NCBI GenBank assembly: GCA_037176905.1
Contig: JBBBWG010026701.1
Span: 18,242-68,796 of the forward strand
Reading direction: 5' to 3'
DNA from: Azolla pinnata
Lineage: Eukaryota > Streptophyta > Polypodiopsida > Salviniales > Salviniaceae
DNA length: 50,555 bases
The stretch's first letter is position 1; every line of letters begins with the position of its first letter. Of this stretch, positions 1 through 10,564 are shown one piece after another. The notes below the pieces were generated by a model. It worked only from the letters and a program-made list of their open reading frames with translations, did no database searches and was not told where the DNA came from. The position numbers were made by a program, and so were the translations under genes.

Positions 1-481
1 TGCTTGCTTGCTTGCTTGTTTATTGTTGGTGGGCATCGACCGATCCGTATGTATGTATTCCGTGTTTTATACGTACGTGTGTAATATGCGAAATCGGTTA
101 TGCTTGTAATGCCCGACGATGGGCGATGGAGAAAACATGAGCTCGTTCCTTCGACAAATCGGGCGCTGAAAACACCCGATATCGTGAGAAATCGACCAAT
201 CTTTCAATCGTTCCAATCGAACAAATGCCGAAAATCCATGCCCAGAAACCTCGATGCCGCAAGAAATCGACGGGGCGATTCCGATCGATCGATCGAACCA
301 TGTGGAGCTCGAGGATTGCATCGGATGCTTAGATGCTCCATGGGAGGACTCTTGTTTTCGAACAACTCGAGAAATGCAAGAGAGATATGACGATGAAATG
401 CAGTGCTAAGCATTTGGAATATAGGGGGGAAAAAGGGCAGTCTTTGCTCGATCAGCATCGATCCTTCTAGCAGCTTCGGCC
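1..481. other. Intergenic sequence upstream of the first PPR gene
   Basis: It starts with a short TGCT tetranucleotide run (1-18) and contains GATC-rich stretches near 280-300. The frame of the downstream PPR exon stays open upstream of its ATG to about 425. The reading there is Ala/Ser/Arg-rich and presequence-like, but no in-frame ATG lies in that stretch. No separate gene is supported. Confidence 0.5.
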
Positions 482-3400
482 ATGGCTCGGCAGCATAAAC
501 ACAGCGAAAAGCCCGACTTGCTGTGGAAAGAATTCTTCAAGGATCCTTCAGCGTGGTGCGACCACCGCTACAGCAAGGTATGATGAGTGTGGCAGGGTGT
601 TCAAATGTGTAGCTTTTGTTTCCATGTAATAGCATGGTATAAACCCTAAACCCTAAACCCTAAACCCTAAACCGGTATTAGGGATTGAGAGAGAGAGAGA
701 GAGAGAGAGAGGCTCATTCCTTTTTTCTTGGCATAGAATAGCTTTGGATCTCCAGACTTTAGGCACACTATTAGATATGAGTCTTTGTGGATCCACGGGT
801 GGCACAATCCTTCTTGGGTCCTTGTTGAGATGCAAAGAAGAGCCTCACCAAATGAAGATGCCTCAGAAATTCATCAAAGAGAGGCTTTTTATAGAAGCCA
901 CAATGGCGATTTTCCTTTTGCTCTTGTCAAAATGCTTAAAGATTGTGCCCAAAAGAAGGATCTGGGTACAGGAAATCAATTACATGATCATATTTCCAGA
1001 ACCAGATTACTTGCTAAGAGCCCCTACCTAGCCAGTTCTTTGATCAACATGTATGCTAAATGTGGTATGCTCATGAAAGCGCAACAAATTCTTCAAGAGT
1101 TTACTGGTCGGGATGTGGTATGTTGGAATGCTATAGTTTCTGGATATATTGAACAGAGACAATTTCGAGAAGCATTAGATTGCATAGAAACTATGGTTAA
1201 TGAGGGTCTTTTGCCGAATGCAGTTACCTTCATTTGCATCTTGAAGGCATGTGGAAATATGGGGGATGTTAACAGAGGGAGACAGATTCATGAGGATATT
1301 GTGTGCAGAGGGTTACTGCACGATGACATAATGCTTGGAACTGCACTGGTGGATATGTATGCAAAATGTGGCGCCCTTTCAAAAGCACAAGAAGTCCTTG
1401 AAGGATTACCTGTGAGAACTATTGTTTCTTGGAATGCACTCATTGCAGGGTATGCCCAACTGGGGCAATGCCATGCAGCATGGAACTGTTTTGAGCAGAT
1501 TGTAAGTGATGGACTTTCCCCAGATGTTGTAACATTCATTTGCATCTTGAAGGCCTGTGGCAGCATGCGTGATATAGAGAGAGGTGAACGGGTTCATGAT
1601 ATGATTGTGTCTTTGGGATGGTTAAATAAAGATGTGGTGCTCGGAAATGCACTGGTAGATATGTATGCCAAATGTGACGCCCTAGCAAAAGCGCGACAAC
1701 TACTTCAAGACCTTCGTATGCGAAATTCTGCCTCTTGGAATGCATTGATTGGTGGGTATGCTCAACAAGGGCAATGCCATGAAGCATTGAGTTGTTTTGA
1801 ATGGATGCAAATGGAGGGCCAATGTCCAGATGGAATCACCTTCATTTGCACTTTAAAAGCATGTGGAGCTATGAGAGCAGTAGACAAGTGCAAACAAATT
1901 TATTTTGAAATTGCAAGTAGAGGTCTATTACAGAAGGACATTGTACTTGGAAATGCATTATTGGATGTTTATTCTAAAAGTGGGGAGTTCAAGTTAGCCG
2001 AGAAAGTGCTTGACGAGCTTCCGTGTCGTGATATAGTTTCTTGGAATGCATTGATTGCAGGATATAGCCAGCAGGAGCAAGGCCATAGCGTTCTGGATTG
2101 CTTTCAGCGGCTGCGAATCGAGGGCCTTTCTCCAGATGCAATCACTTTCATCAGCATCTTGAAGGCATATGGCAGCAAAAGGGATATAGATGGAGGCAAA
2201 CAGATTCATGAGGAGATTCTAAGTACGAGTTTTCTAAAACAGGATATTGTCCTTGGTAATAAGTTGGTGGATATGTATGCTAGATGTGGTGCCCTTCTGA
2301 CGGCACAAGAAATACTTGAAGAGCTTCCTATCCGGAATGTGGTCTCATGGTCTGCACTGATCGCAGGTTTCATCCAACAAGGGCAAGCTCACGAAGCATT
2401 GAACTGTTTTGAACGTATGCAAAATGAAGGACTCTCTCCAGATGAAGTCACCCTAGTATCCATCTTGAAGGCATGTAGCAGTATCAGAGATATAGAAAAG
2501 GGCATCGAAATTCATGAGAAAGTTGTATGTGGAGGATGGCTAGAGAAGGATGCCATGCTTGGTACTTGTTTAGTGGATATGTATGCTAAATGTGGTATTC
2601 TTGCTAAAGCACAGCAAGTCCTGGAAGTGCTTCCTGTTCGAAATGTAGTTTCTTGGTCTGCATTAATTGCAGGACGAATGCAACAAGGAGAAGGCCATGA
2701 AGCATTGGACTCCTTTGAACAAATGCAAAATGAGGGCCTCTCTCCAAATGTAGTTACCTTCTTTTGCATCTTGAAAGCCTGTGGCATCACAGGAAATATA
2801 GAGAAGGGCAAACAAATTCATGGAGAAATTGTGAAAAGTGGCACCTTGAACAAGGATAATGTGCTTGGTGATGCTCTGGTGGATATGTATGCAAAATGTG
2901 GTGCCCTTGATAAAGCCCATGAAGTGCTCGAAGAGCTTCCTGTGCGGAAGGTTTTTTCATGGAATGCACTGATTGCAGGCTTTACCCAACAGGGCCAGTG
3001 CCATGAAGCTCTCAACTGTTTGCAGCGGATGCAAAGTGAGGGTCTGTCTCCAAATGTCATCACGTTCGTTTGTATTTTGAAGGCTTGTGGTAGCAGGGGG
3101 GCCATCGACAAGGGCATACAGATATACAATGGGCTAGAGACAAAAGTTTTATTGGAGAAGCACATTGTGCTTGGCAATGCTTTGGTGAGTATGTATGCCA
3201 AATGTGGCGCCATTGCAAGAGCACAAGAAGTGCTTGATGAGCTTCCCCTTAGAAACATAGTAACTTGGAATGCACTAATCACAGGGTATGCGCTACAAGG
3301 GCAAGGCCACGAAGCACTCTCTTGTTTTGAAGAGATGCAAAGTGAGGGTCTCTATCCAGATGATGTTACATTCCTAAGCGTTCTCAGTGCATGCACACAC

Positions 3401-3901
3401 TCAGGGTTATTGGATGAATCCCAAAGTATTTTTGATAGTATGACCAAAAGATTTGGTATTATACCTAATGTAAAACACCGTATGTGCATGGTAGTGATCT
3501 TTGGATATGCAGGGAAGTTTGATGATGCGATGGACGTGATTAAGGATATGCCTTCTTGTGCTTATCTTGCAGTTTGGCTTGCATTGTTAGCAGCTTGCTC
3601 AAGATGGGGAAACATCCACCTTGGGCGTTTGGCGTTTAATCAGACGATACAGCTAGAAGATGGTTGTGGGGCAGCTTATGTTCTCATGGCTAGTACTTTT
3701 ACTACCGCTGGTATGCAAGAAGAGGCAGCAAATGTGGAAGCCACAAGACAAATCTATGCTGATTGTAGGCAACAAGAAAGTAATCTATGGGTTGATATGA
3801 GGGATGGTTCGCAAGTTAATGATGTGTTTGCAAACGTGGTAGCAATAAGCAATAAAATGTCACAAGAAACATCCTTCTTGGTCATGCATGGTGTATCATA
3901 G
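482..3901 (+). CDS. PLS-class PPR protein with N-terminal OSB-like PDF motif (two exons)
   Basis: Exons 482-577 and 737-3901 (phase-0 GT-AG intron) encode 1086 residues. The family binds organellar RNA base by base, usually in editing, splicing or stability, in plastids or mitochondria. Exon 1 carries LLWKEFFKDPSAW and DHRYSK. Exon 2 continues SPDFRH, SLWIHGW and NPSW, matching the 'PDF' motif of plant organellar single-stranded-DNA-binding (OSB) proteins. Eight P-L-S triplets of about 101-103 residues follow, each with a MYAKCG-like S motif and a SWNALIAGY-like P motif. A degenerate E1/E2 region comes next (VWLALLAACSRWGN, AYVLMAS), then LWVDMRDGSQVNDVF. There is no DYW deaminase domain, so any editing role would need one in trans. 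The ATG is the first in frame and the frame is open upstream, so an extra 5' exon with the targeting peptide is possible. The family call is firm; target and organelle are unknown. Confidence 0.92.
641..673 (+). repeat. Telomere-like CCCTAAA tract in PPR intron
   Basis: Four to five head-to-tail copies of the plant telomere heptamer (AAACCCT unit) lie inside the 159-bp intron of the first PPR gene. A GA dinucleotide run (687-711) follows just before the acceptor's pyrimidine tract. It is too short and internal to be a chromosome end, so it is an interstitial telo-box cluster. Confidence 0.9.
687..711 (+). repeat. GA dinucleotide microsatellite in PPR intron
   Basis: A run of about twelve GA dinucleotides lies between the telo-box tract and the 3' splice site at 735-736. 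Confidence 0.9.
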
Positions 3902-5558
3902 AATGGGTGTATCATAGAACGTAAAAGTTGCGATATTTCAACTGCTGCAAAAATCGGAAGCTGTATTTACCGTGACTATGCATGCTGTATCATAAAACAA
4001 CTGAGCTCTACATTGTGGAGACTTAATCCTGCAAGGGAATCCAAGCAATGCTCATGTCAAGGGAAATGTCCTTAGAGATAGACATGGTTTTCACGAGGAG
4101 TATATTTCATAGCAGCTTAGCACCTCCTAAGAAAGTCGAACTGTTGTGATTGGCCAAGGAATCAGACCTCACCAATTGACATCCCATGGGAAATTGAAGA
4201 TGAAGATGCACAGTAAAACCGTGTACTGTTTATAGTCATTTTTTTGTTTAATTAGTAAATGGATGCAAAATGATGAGAAGAAACAGATAGTTTTGCCGTG
4301 CCAAAGCTACGAAAGTTGAACATTATAACCGTATGAAAGGAAAAACTTTTGATTGATGTGAGAGCATGACTGATGTAAAAGCAGAGTGCCAAAGATTCTA
4401 GATAGTGTGATAGAAATATTTCGCCCAAATTTGGGGCCTGTAACCTCCTTTTGCGTATGTTCTCAGCCCTAAGCGGATGTTCAATCCATCTAGTTAAGTG
4501 TTTGCCGTAAGAAAGGTTCTTGTTAATTGGAGTTAATGTGCTCCTTGACAACACCATAGTCAAACATCCATGGCCTTGCTTGCCATGATTGGAATTTGGA
4601 ATTGAAAGCTATATAGATAGAAAGAGTGATCTTCATTCTAATGGTAATATTAGCTCATCATTACCTCAAATGTTCAATGTCACCTACAGGGAAACTAATT
4701 ACAATGCACATAAATGGAAGAGGATTTTAAAAATGCTGCTTTGCATTCTTGAAATTACGTAATACGCAGACATTAGAGTTCATCATGAACGTTCTGTATC
4801 TAATGAATTGTGGTTGTGCGACTTTGAAGCATACTACTCCCCTAATTTCTTCTTGAAATAGACTTTCACGAAATATTTGATATGCACAGCCTTAAATTTT
4901 CCCGAAGTTGTGAAATATCATATCTTAAATAGAGCCATGATTCATACGGGAGAGCTGGGTGCCCTAAACCCTAAGCATTTCATCATTTATGATGCTGATG
5001 TGCCAATGCACAACATCAAGAATTGGGCAGTTGGGTTGTGAATGTTCGCACAGTCCTTTGTTCCATTCATTTTCTTGTATACGAATGCTTCAATTTTCTT
5101 CATTTTTCGGCTTCAACCTTGAGGAAGGGAGTTCAGAAACATGAAGTTTTCTGTCTATGCGTACATGATACATGTTATGCATCCAGGTGTTTCATATGCA
5201 AAAGTGGGTTTTGGCGGTGGTAGATCCTTAGAATGAAAGATGGGTGATTGGAATACGTATGGATGTCTCCACAGAATGATGGAACTATCACTTGTTTCAT
5301 ATCTACAGCAGATTTTGACTATAAAGAAAAAGCTTGCGAACCCAGAAGCTGCAGCTCGTGTGCTCGCTTGATGTTCATGTAAAATTCCGCATCCAGCTGA
5401 TGCCTATCTATTGTCAAGTGTATGCTGAGGAGATGCTGGAAAATGCATGCACATAATGGCTTCTTCATTCTAGACAGAGTCAAAAGACATGGTAAGGTCT
5501 CAGAACTTTGTGGATTGTACTAGTTGTATAGCAAATCCAAACCCCCTGTCTACAAGAA
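3902..5558. other. Intergenic stretch between the two PPR genes
   Basis: It holds the first gene's 3' flank, with a short duplication of GTGTATCATAGAA at the stop codon, and AT-rich sequence. A single telo-box-like CCCTAAACCCTAAG lies near 4962. The reading frames are short and unconvincing. I looked for an upstream PDF-motif exon for the second PPR gene and did not find one. Confidence 0.5.
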
Positions 5559-7829
5559 ATGCAATGCGTCGTTATTTCCTCGCCTCCGACTTCCCGTCAT
5601 TGTGTCACGATTCTGATGTCATGTGCCAAGCTTCGAAACCTAGAAGGATGTATTTCGATTCATAACGACATCGTGAAGTTGGGGTTTCTGGAAGTCGACC
5701 CCTTCGTGGGTAGCTCCTTGGTGGATTCTTATGCCAAATGTGGCTCGATTGTTAGAGCTCAGGAAGTTTTCGATCGCCTTCCTCGGCGAGAGGTGATATC
5801 CTGGACAGCTTTGTTGTCCGGATATGCCCGTCTAGGCTATAGTAGCCAGGCCGTATGCCTCTTTGAGCAGATGCAAATTGAGGGTATCTCACCAAATGCT
5901 TACACATATGTTTGCATCTTGAAATCTTGTGGAAATCTCGGATCAATAGAACGGGTCCTAGAGTTGCACAAAGAGATGGAAAAGAAAAGATTGCTTGATG
6001 GCAATGACCCCTTTATCTGCTCCTCGTTGATCGATATCTATAGTAAATTTGGATTGCTTGACAAAGCTCAACACCTGTTCAACAGGTTTCAGGTTCGGGA
6101 TGTTGCATCATGGACAGCACTCATCTCGGGATACGTTGAACAGGATTATGGAGAAGAAGCACTCCATTGTTTCCAGCAAATGCAAGCAGAAGGTGTTCAG
6201 CCGAACATTGTTTCATATGTTTGTGCTGTGAAAGCTTGTAGCAGTGTAGCAGCCATAGATGTAGGACAAGAAATACACGGAGAGATTGAAAGAAAGGGGT
6301 TGTTTGGAAAAGATGCTGTGGTGGGCAATGTCCTGATTGATATGTATGCCAAATGTGGTCATGTTACCTTGGCAGAAGAAGTGTTTGACAAGCTTTTTGT
6401 TAGAGATGTCATCTCATGGACTTCCCTTATTGCAGGATACGCTGACCGAGGATGCGAAGAAGCAGCACTTCGATGTTTTGAGAAGATGCAGTGTGATGGG
6501 ATTTGTCCTAATTCAGTTACACTTGTATCTTGCCTGAGAGCTTGTTCTAACCTTGGAGCCATTGACAAAATCCAAGAACTGCATGGCGAGATCGTAGGGA
6601 AGGGGTTACTAGAAAGAGATCTTTTTCTGGCCAATGCTTTGATCGATGTATATGCGAAACATGGACTTCTTGTCGACGCACAACGAGTGTTTGATGAGCT
6701 ACCAGCCCGAGATGTAGTTGGATGGACCGCACTTATTGTGGGACATACTGATTATGGACATGGGAAAGAAGCTATCCGTTGTTTCGAACAAATGCAACTA
6801 GATGGAGTATCTCCTAATGTCGTTACAGTCGTTTGTGCTTTGAAAGCCTGCGCGCGGATAGGAGCCATCCACAAGGGGCAGCTGATCCATGAAGCAATAC
6901 AAAAGCACACACTTTTGGAAAGAAATCTTGCTGTTAGCAATGCCTTGATCGATATGTATGCGAAATGTGGGCTTGTGAACATGGCGAGGCATGTATTCAA
7001 TCAGCTTCCTATCCAAGACGTGGTGTCGTGGGCATCCCTTATCTCTGGATATGCGGAACACGGGCGTGAAGAGGAAGCCCTAAGCTGTTACGAGGCAATG
7101 CAACTCGACGGTGTTCTTCCTGACGCTGTTATATTCATGAGTGTCTTGAGAGCATGCGGCATCATCGGCGCAACCGCCAAGGGCATTCAAATACATGCCC
7201 AAATTGAAAGGCAAGGTTTGCTGGAACTCAATCTCGCAGTGGGCAACACTCTGATCGACATGTATGCAAAATGCGGGTCGCCGACGAGAGCCCAACATGT
7301 TTTCGATCGGCTCCGAGTTCGTGATGTCGTCTCGTGGAATGCTTTACTTGCAGGATATGCTCAATCGGGAGAAAGTTACCATGTGTTCCATTTCTTCGAG
7401 AAGATGCTCCGACAAGGGATCGAACCAGACATGGTCTCCTTTCTGGTTGTGATGTGTGCATGCTCTAGGAAAGGCTTGTTCCATGAGAGCAAAACATATT
7501 TCGAGGCGATGACTGTAGACTATGGGGTGGTTCCGACCATTCAACATCACAGTTGTATGGTTGATCTTCTGGGCCGTGTAGGTGAGGTCGACAAAGCCGT
7601 GGAAATGATCAAGAAGATGCCGTTTTGCCCCAATCTTGTTGTTTGGCATACAGTATTAGGCGCTTCTAGATACTGGGGGAGTACTAGCATTGGTAAGCAG
7701 GCTTTTCAAGAAGCTGTACATTTAGATAGGAATGATGCTGTAGCTTATATTATGATATCTCACATCCTCGCCAGCATTGAAATTGAGCATTACCAGCCCC
7801 GAATAAAGAGTTATAGCACAAAGCATTGA
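5559..7829 (+). CDS. PLS-class PPR protein, C-terminally curtailed
   Basis: A single exon of 756 residues. The ATG at 5559 is the first in frame after a stop at 5529. Six P-L-S triplets are visible; S motifs are anchored by YAKCG or variants (YSKFG, YAKHG) and P motifs by SWTALISGY-like blocks. An E1-like block follows (VVWHTVLGASRYWG). The expected E2 block starts (AYIMISHILAS) but breaks off at residue 756, with no E+ or DYW region. The N-terminus lacks the PDF motif of its neighbour and has no clear transit peptide. It is probably an organellar RNA-binding protein. It lies 1.66 kb downstream of, and on the same strand as, the first PPR gene, but the P-motif code residues differ (mostly Thr rather than Asn or Ser at position 5), so it is not a recent copy. 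It may be functional and short, or in early decay. Confidence 0.86.
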   Translation: MQCVVISSPPTSRHCVTILMSCAKLRNLEGCISIHNDIVKLGFLEVDPFVGSSLVDSYAKCGSIVRAQEVFDRLPRREVISWTALLSGYARLGYSSQAVCLFEQMQIEGISPNAYTYVCILKSCGNLGSIERVLELHKEMEKKRLLDGNDPFICSSLIDIYSKFGLLDKAQHLFNRFQVRDVASWTALISGYVEQDYGEEALHCFQQMQAEGVQPNIVSYVCAVKACSSVAAIDVGQEIHGEIERKGLFGKDAVVGNVLIDMYAKCGHVTLAEEVFDKLFVRDVISWTSLIAGYADRGCEEAALRCFEKMQCDGICPNSVTLVSCLRACSNLGAIDKIQELHGEIVGKGLLERDLFLANALIDVYAKHGLLVDAQRVFDELPARDVVGWTALIVGHTDYGHGKEAIRCFEQMQLDGVSPNVVTVVCALKACARIGAIHKGQLIHEAIQKHTLLERNLAVSNALIDMYAKCGLVNMARHVFNQLPIQDVVSWASLISGYAEHGREEEALSCYEAMQLDGVLPDAVIFMSVLRACGIIGATAKGIQIHAQIERQGLLELNLAVGNTLIDMYAKCGSPTRAQHVFDRLRVRDVVSWNALLAGYAQSGESYHVFHFFEKMLRQGIEPDMVSFLVVMCACSRKGLFHESKTYFEAMTVDYGVVPTIQHHSCMVDLLGRVGEVDKAVEMIKKMPFCPNLVVWHTVLGASRYWGSTSIGKQAFQEAVHLDRNDAVAYIMISHILASIEIEHYQPRIKSYSTKH

Positions 7830-8941
7830 AACAAAGACATCTGAAAGCTGTAGTGAACTGTGCTAGCATCAAATCCCCACCATAACAAGGGATTTGATGC
7901 AGCTGAGAAACCTAAAAATACACACCATTGAAGGCCGATTGTGGACAAAAGGGTGAAAAGGCTTCAAGAAGTAAATAGTGTGCTTAACAGATCAATTTGC
8001 AGATAGAGATCGCATAGAATTCCTCTCAAGAAAGATGGCTATTTGACCAACATTTGGAGAGTACTGACAGAGAGGCTAGCCAAAACCAGGAGTATGTGAT
8101 TGAAAATAGTCACATTGGATTATGTTTTGTAAAAATTGTTCTGCAGCACTAACAAATCGTGCAACAGAACCTTAGCATGATTCACATATAGATTTTGAAT
8201 TGGAAGTATAATGTTTCTGTGAGTTTGATCCATCCAAGAGGTTTGGTTGAAAGCTTGCAATATGTTGTGCCATAGAGAACAGATTGTAATTTTTTGCTCA
8301 AAACAAAACAGCAATCATCTTGCGCTTATTTTGTGTACTCGATATATACAATTTGAAGGTGACTGTAAATATGATTTGATTGATTGATTGGGACCAGTGA
8401 AACTAGACACACTTTAAAATAAATCATGGCATCGTTTGTATAGTTGTATTATTATCATCATGGTATGAGCACGTACTTGAATGTATAACTTGCTCATACT
8501 ATGACCCCAAACCTGTATGAACCTCAAACCTTAAAGAAACTGCAAGATATATACCATGATTTTAACCATGTTGTGACCCTTCGAATGTATTCCCCTTCTA
8601 AATTCTGATAACAGCACTTCAATTACCATGATTCAGTTGATATACCGGTTGTAAGTTGACGTTTCTTGATCACAAGCACAGAAACATACAGCACCTCGAA
8701 GACATTAGTTGATTTAGAAAACTTAGATCTCACTACAGAGTTTAGAAATCACTTAAGACAGTTTTTCTTACAATCAAGTAACTAAATAGCATAAAACGTA
8801 TCATCAATAGGGTTCCATTGAGCGACACACCACTTGTAGTAAATATCTCCATGAAACAAGCCACAGCATATATCAAAACAAAAAATGTACCAAATCTACA
8901 TACAGACTGCTTCACAGCATGCCACATAGTTTCATTGATCT
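7830..8941. other. Convergent intergenic region with possible remnant of PPR C-terminus
   Basis: It separates the second PPR gene from the reverse-strand S1-domain gene. Around 7935-7990 one frame reads short, stop-interrupted stretches such as KRVKRLQEVNSVL. This loosely resembles the post-E region of the first PPR protein (SQVNDVF), which would fit decay of a longer C-terminus. The match is weak. The rest is AT-rich without a convincing ORF. Confidence 0.3.
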
Positions 8942-10223
8942 TCAAGCCTTACAATACAGTCTATCTTTACCACCATCACCAACAATTTCAGCTCGAACAG
9001 TAATTTCATCCCCAACCTTGAAGAGTCTCGACAGAAGGGGGATGCCACCCATGCAGTCAAGCTGTGAACATGGCAAGAACCCTTCTCTACCATTGGGCAA
9101 TTTCATGAAGTAACCAACTGTATTGATTTCTTTCACAACTCCTTGCACGGTGCCTGGATCACCCTTCTTATACATTTTGGAGTAGTCAAGCTGAAAATTT
9201 CTTTCTTCCTCTTCGATCTCGAGAGCCCGTTGGCGGTGACTAGCCTCCCTCCGATACTGCTTCATGCGCATCTTTGCTTCTATATTATAAGGTCGTCGCC
9301 TTATAGACGAGTTCTGCTGATACATGTCTGAATCTAGATCCTGCATTCACAAGTGATCCGTCAAATGAAGCTCCACAGCATATTTGGCACAAGTAGTTAC
9401 TCGTGGCAGGAAAGCTCTATAAAATATTCATTTCAATTACACACAAAACTGTCCATTGCAAATCAAGAGAATTCACTCGCCAGAAAACAAAAATCAAACA
9501 TATGTAGTTACACAAGTCAGCCACTCTGTGAGGTTCAGTGGCACCTCTGTATACATAAAGTTGTTGTTTACATGAAAGCTAAGTGCCTACTTTGTGTTCA
9601 AAAGTTATCCATTACCTGATGATCACTGGTGCATTCAACAGAACTGATTCTGCAGTTTAATCATCCGGTTGAGCCCTAGGGCAGTTTTTTACACATCAAA
9701 ATGTGCAGCCCATCCACATCATATTCAGAACGGCCTACTGAGCGTATTCAGTTAGAGAGGGTTCACAGAACGAACATGATTGCATTCTCATCAGATGAAG
9801 CTCATTGGCACATAAAACACAATCACTCGCTGAAATCATCCATCAGATGGGTCTTGACAGCGAATCTACTATGTAACCAATACACACATTTCTCATCACT
9901 AAACTAGCATGCATGCATAATCCAGCACAGCAATCGATACATACACAAACCCATTCGTGCACGCAGACAATACATACATACATACATACATTGAAAGTGG
10001 CATTAGAAGAAGTCGGCTGTGGTTGACTCCCATCAGTGGAGAAACTCCTGCTTCCATTTGGAGAAAGTCCTCTGCAATGCAGCATAGAGAGCATAGACCC
10101 AGCGGGAGCAGTAGCGTAGGAGTTCGCGCAAGGGTTAGGGCGAGGGAACGATCGCGAGGCGGAGCAGCCAGGCAGAGATCTACAAGACGAGAAGGATGAT
10201 GCCATCCGATGGAGAGCCTGCAT
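8942..10223 (-). CDS. Small S1-domain RNA-binding protein, probably organelle-targeted
   Basis: Two exons on the reverse strand, 10223-9990 and 9340-8942, join in phase 0 to give 210 residues. Residues 1-78 are rich in Ser, Arg, Ala and Pro with almost no acidic residues, like a plastid or mitochondrial transit peptide. Residues 79-137 are charged and probably helical (arginine-rich, then EIEEEERNF). Residues 138-210 form one S1/OB-fold: GTVQGVVKEI, GYFMKLPNGREGFLP, then VGDEITVRAEI and the end at YCKA. S1 domains bind RNA; plastid S1-like proteins act in translation or RNA stability, but I cannot name the exact orthologue. The apparent ATG at 9346 overlaps the acceptor CAG and is not the start. 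The donor lies inside a TATG microsatellite. The intron is 649 bp, and a missed internal exon cannot be ruled out. Confidence 0.75.
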
Positions 10224-10490
10224 AAACACAGAAAGGAGGGATCTTTTTCCTGGTGCCCAGAGTTGCTTCACGATTCCAAACACTCTCCGCGGGTCGGATA
10301 ATTCATCGAGGGATCGGAGCGGCGGAGAAAAAATTCTCCAGTGAAGCCGCCGAAGCAGAGAGGCTTGAGGGAGGAGGGGAGGGGGGGAAGAGGTTTACCT
10401 GGCGAGAAGAAGCGAGGCGCCCCATGGAAGCTTGCGACAGAGCAGAGGAGAAGCTCGGAGCAGGTCCTAGGGTTTTACGACAGGGTTTAC

Positions 10491-10535
10491 AGAAGAAGAA
10501 GAAGAAGAAGAAGAAGAAGAAGAAGAAGAAGAAGA
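10491..10535 (+). repeat. AGA trinucleotide microsatellite
   Basis: About fifteen perfect AGA/GAA units. Confidence 0.95.
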
Positions 10536-10564
10536 GGGCCAGTTCTGTAGTTTTTACAAACATT

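Noticed and set aside
641..673. True chromosome-end telomere
   Set aside because: Only four to five heptamers inside a spliced intron with genes on both sides.
1288..3282. Antisense ORFs of 60-154 codons inside the PPR gene
   Set aside because: Shadows of the PPR coding frame; each repeats with the PLS period, as expected for a mirror frame.
9344..9346. ATG at 9346 (reverse strand) as start of the S1-domain protein
   Set aside because: It overlaps a consensus acceptor (ATGCAG), and the upstream exon with a transit-peptide-like sequence joins in the same phase.
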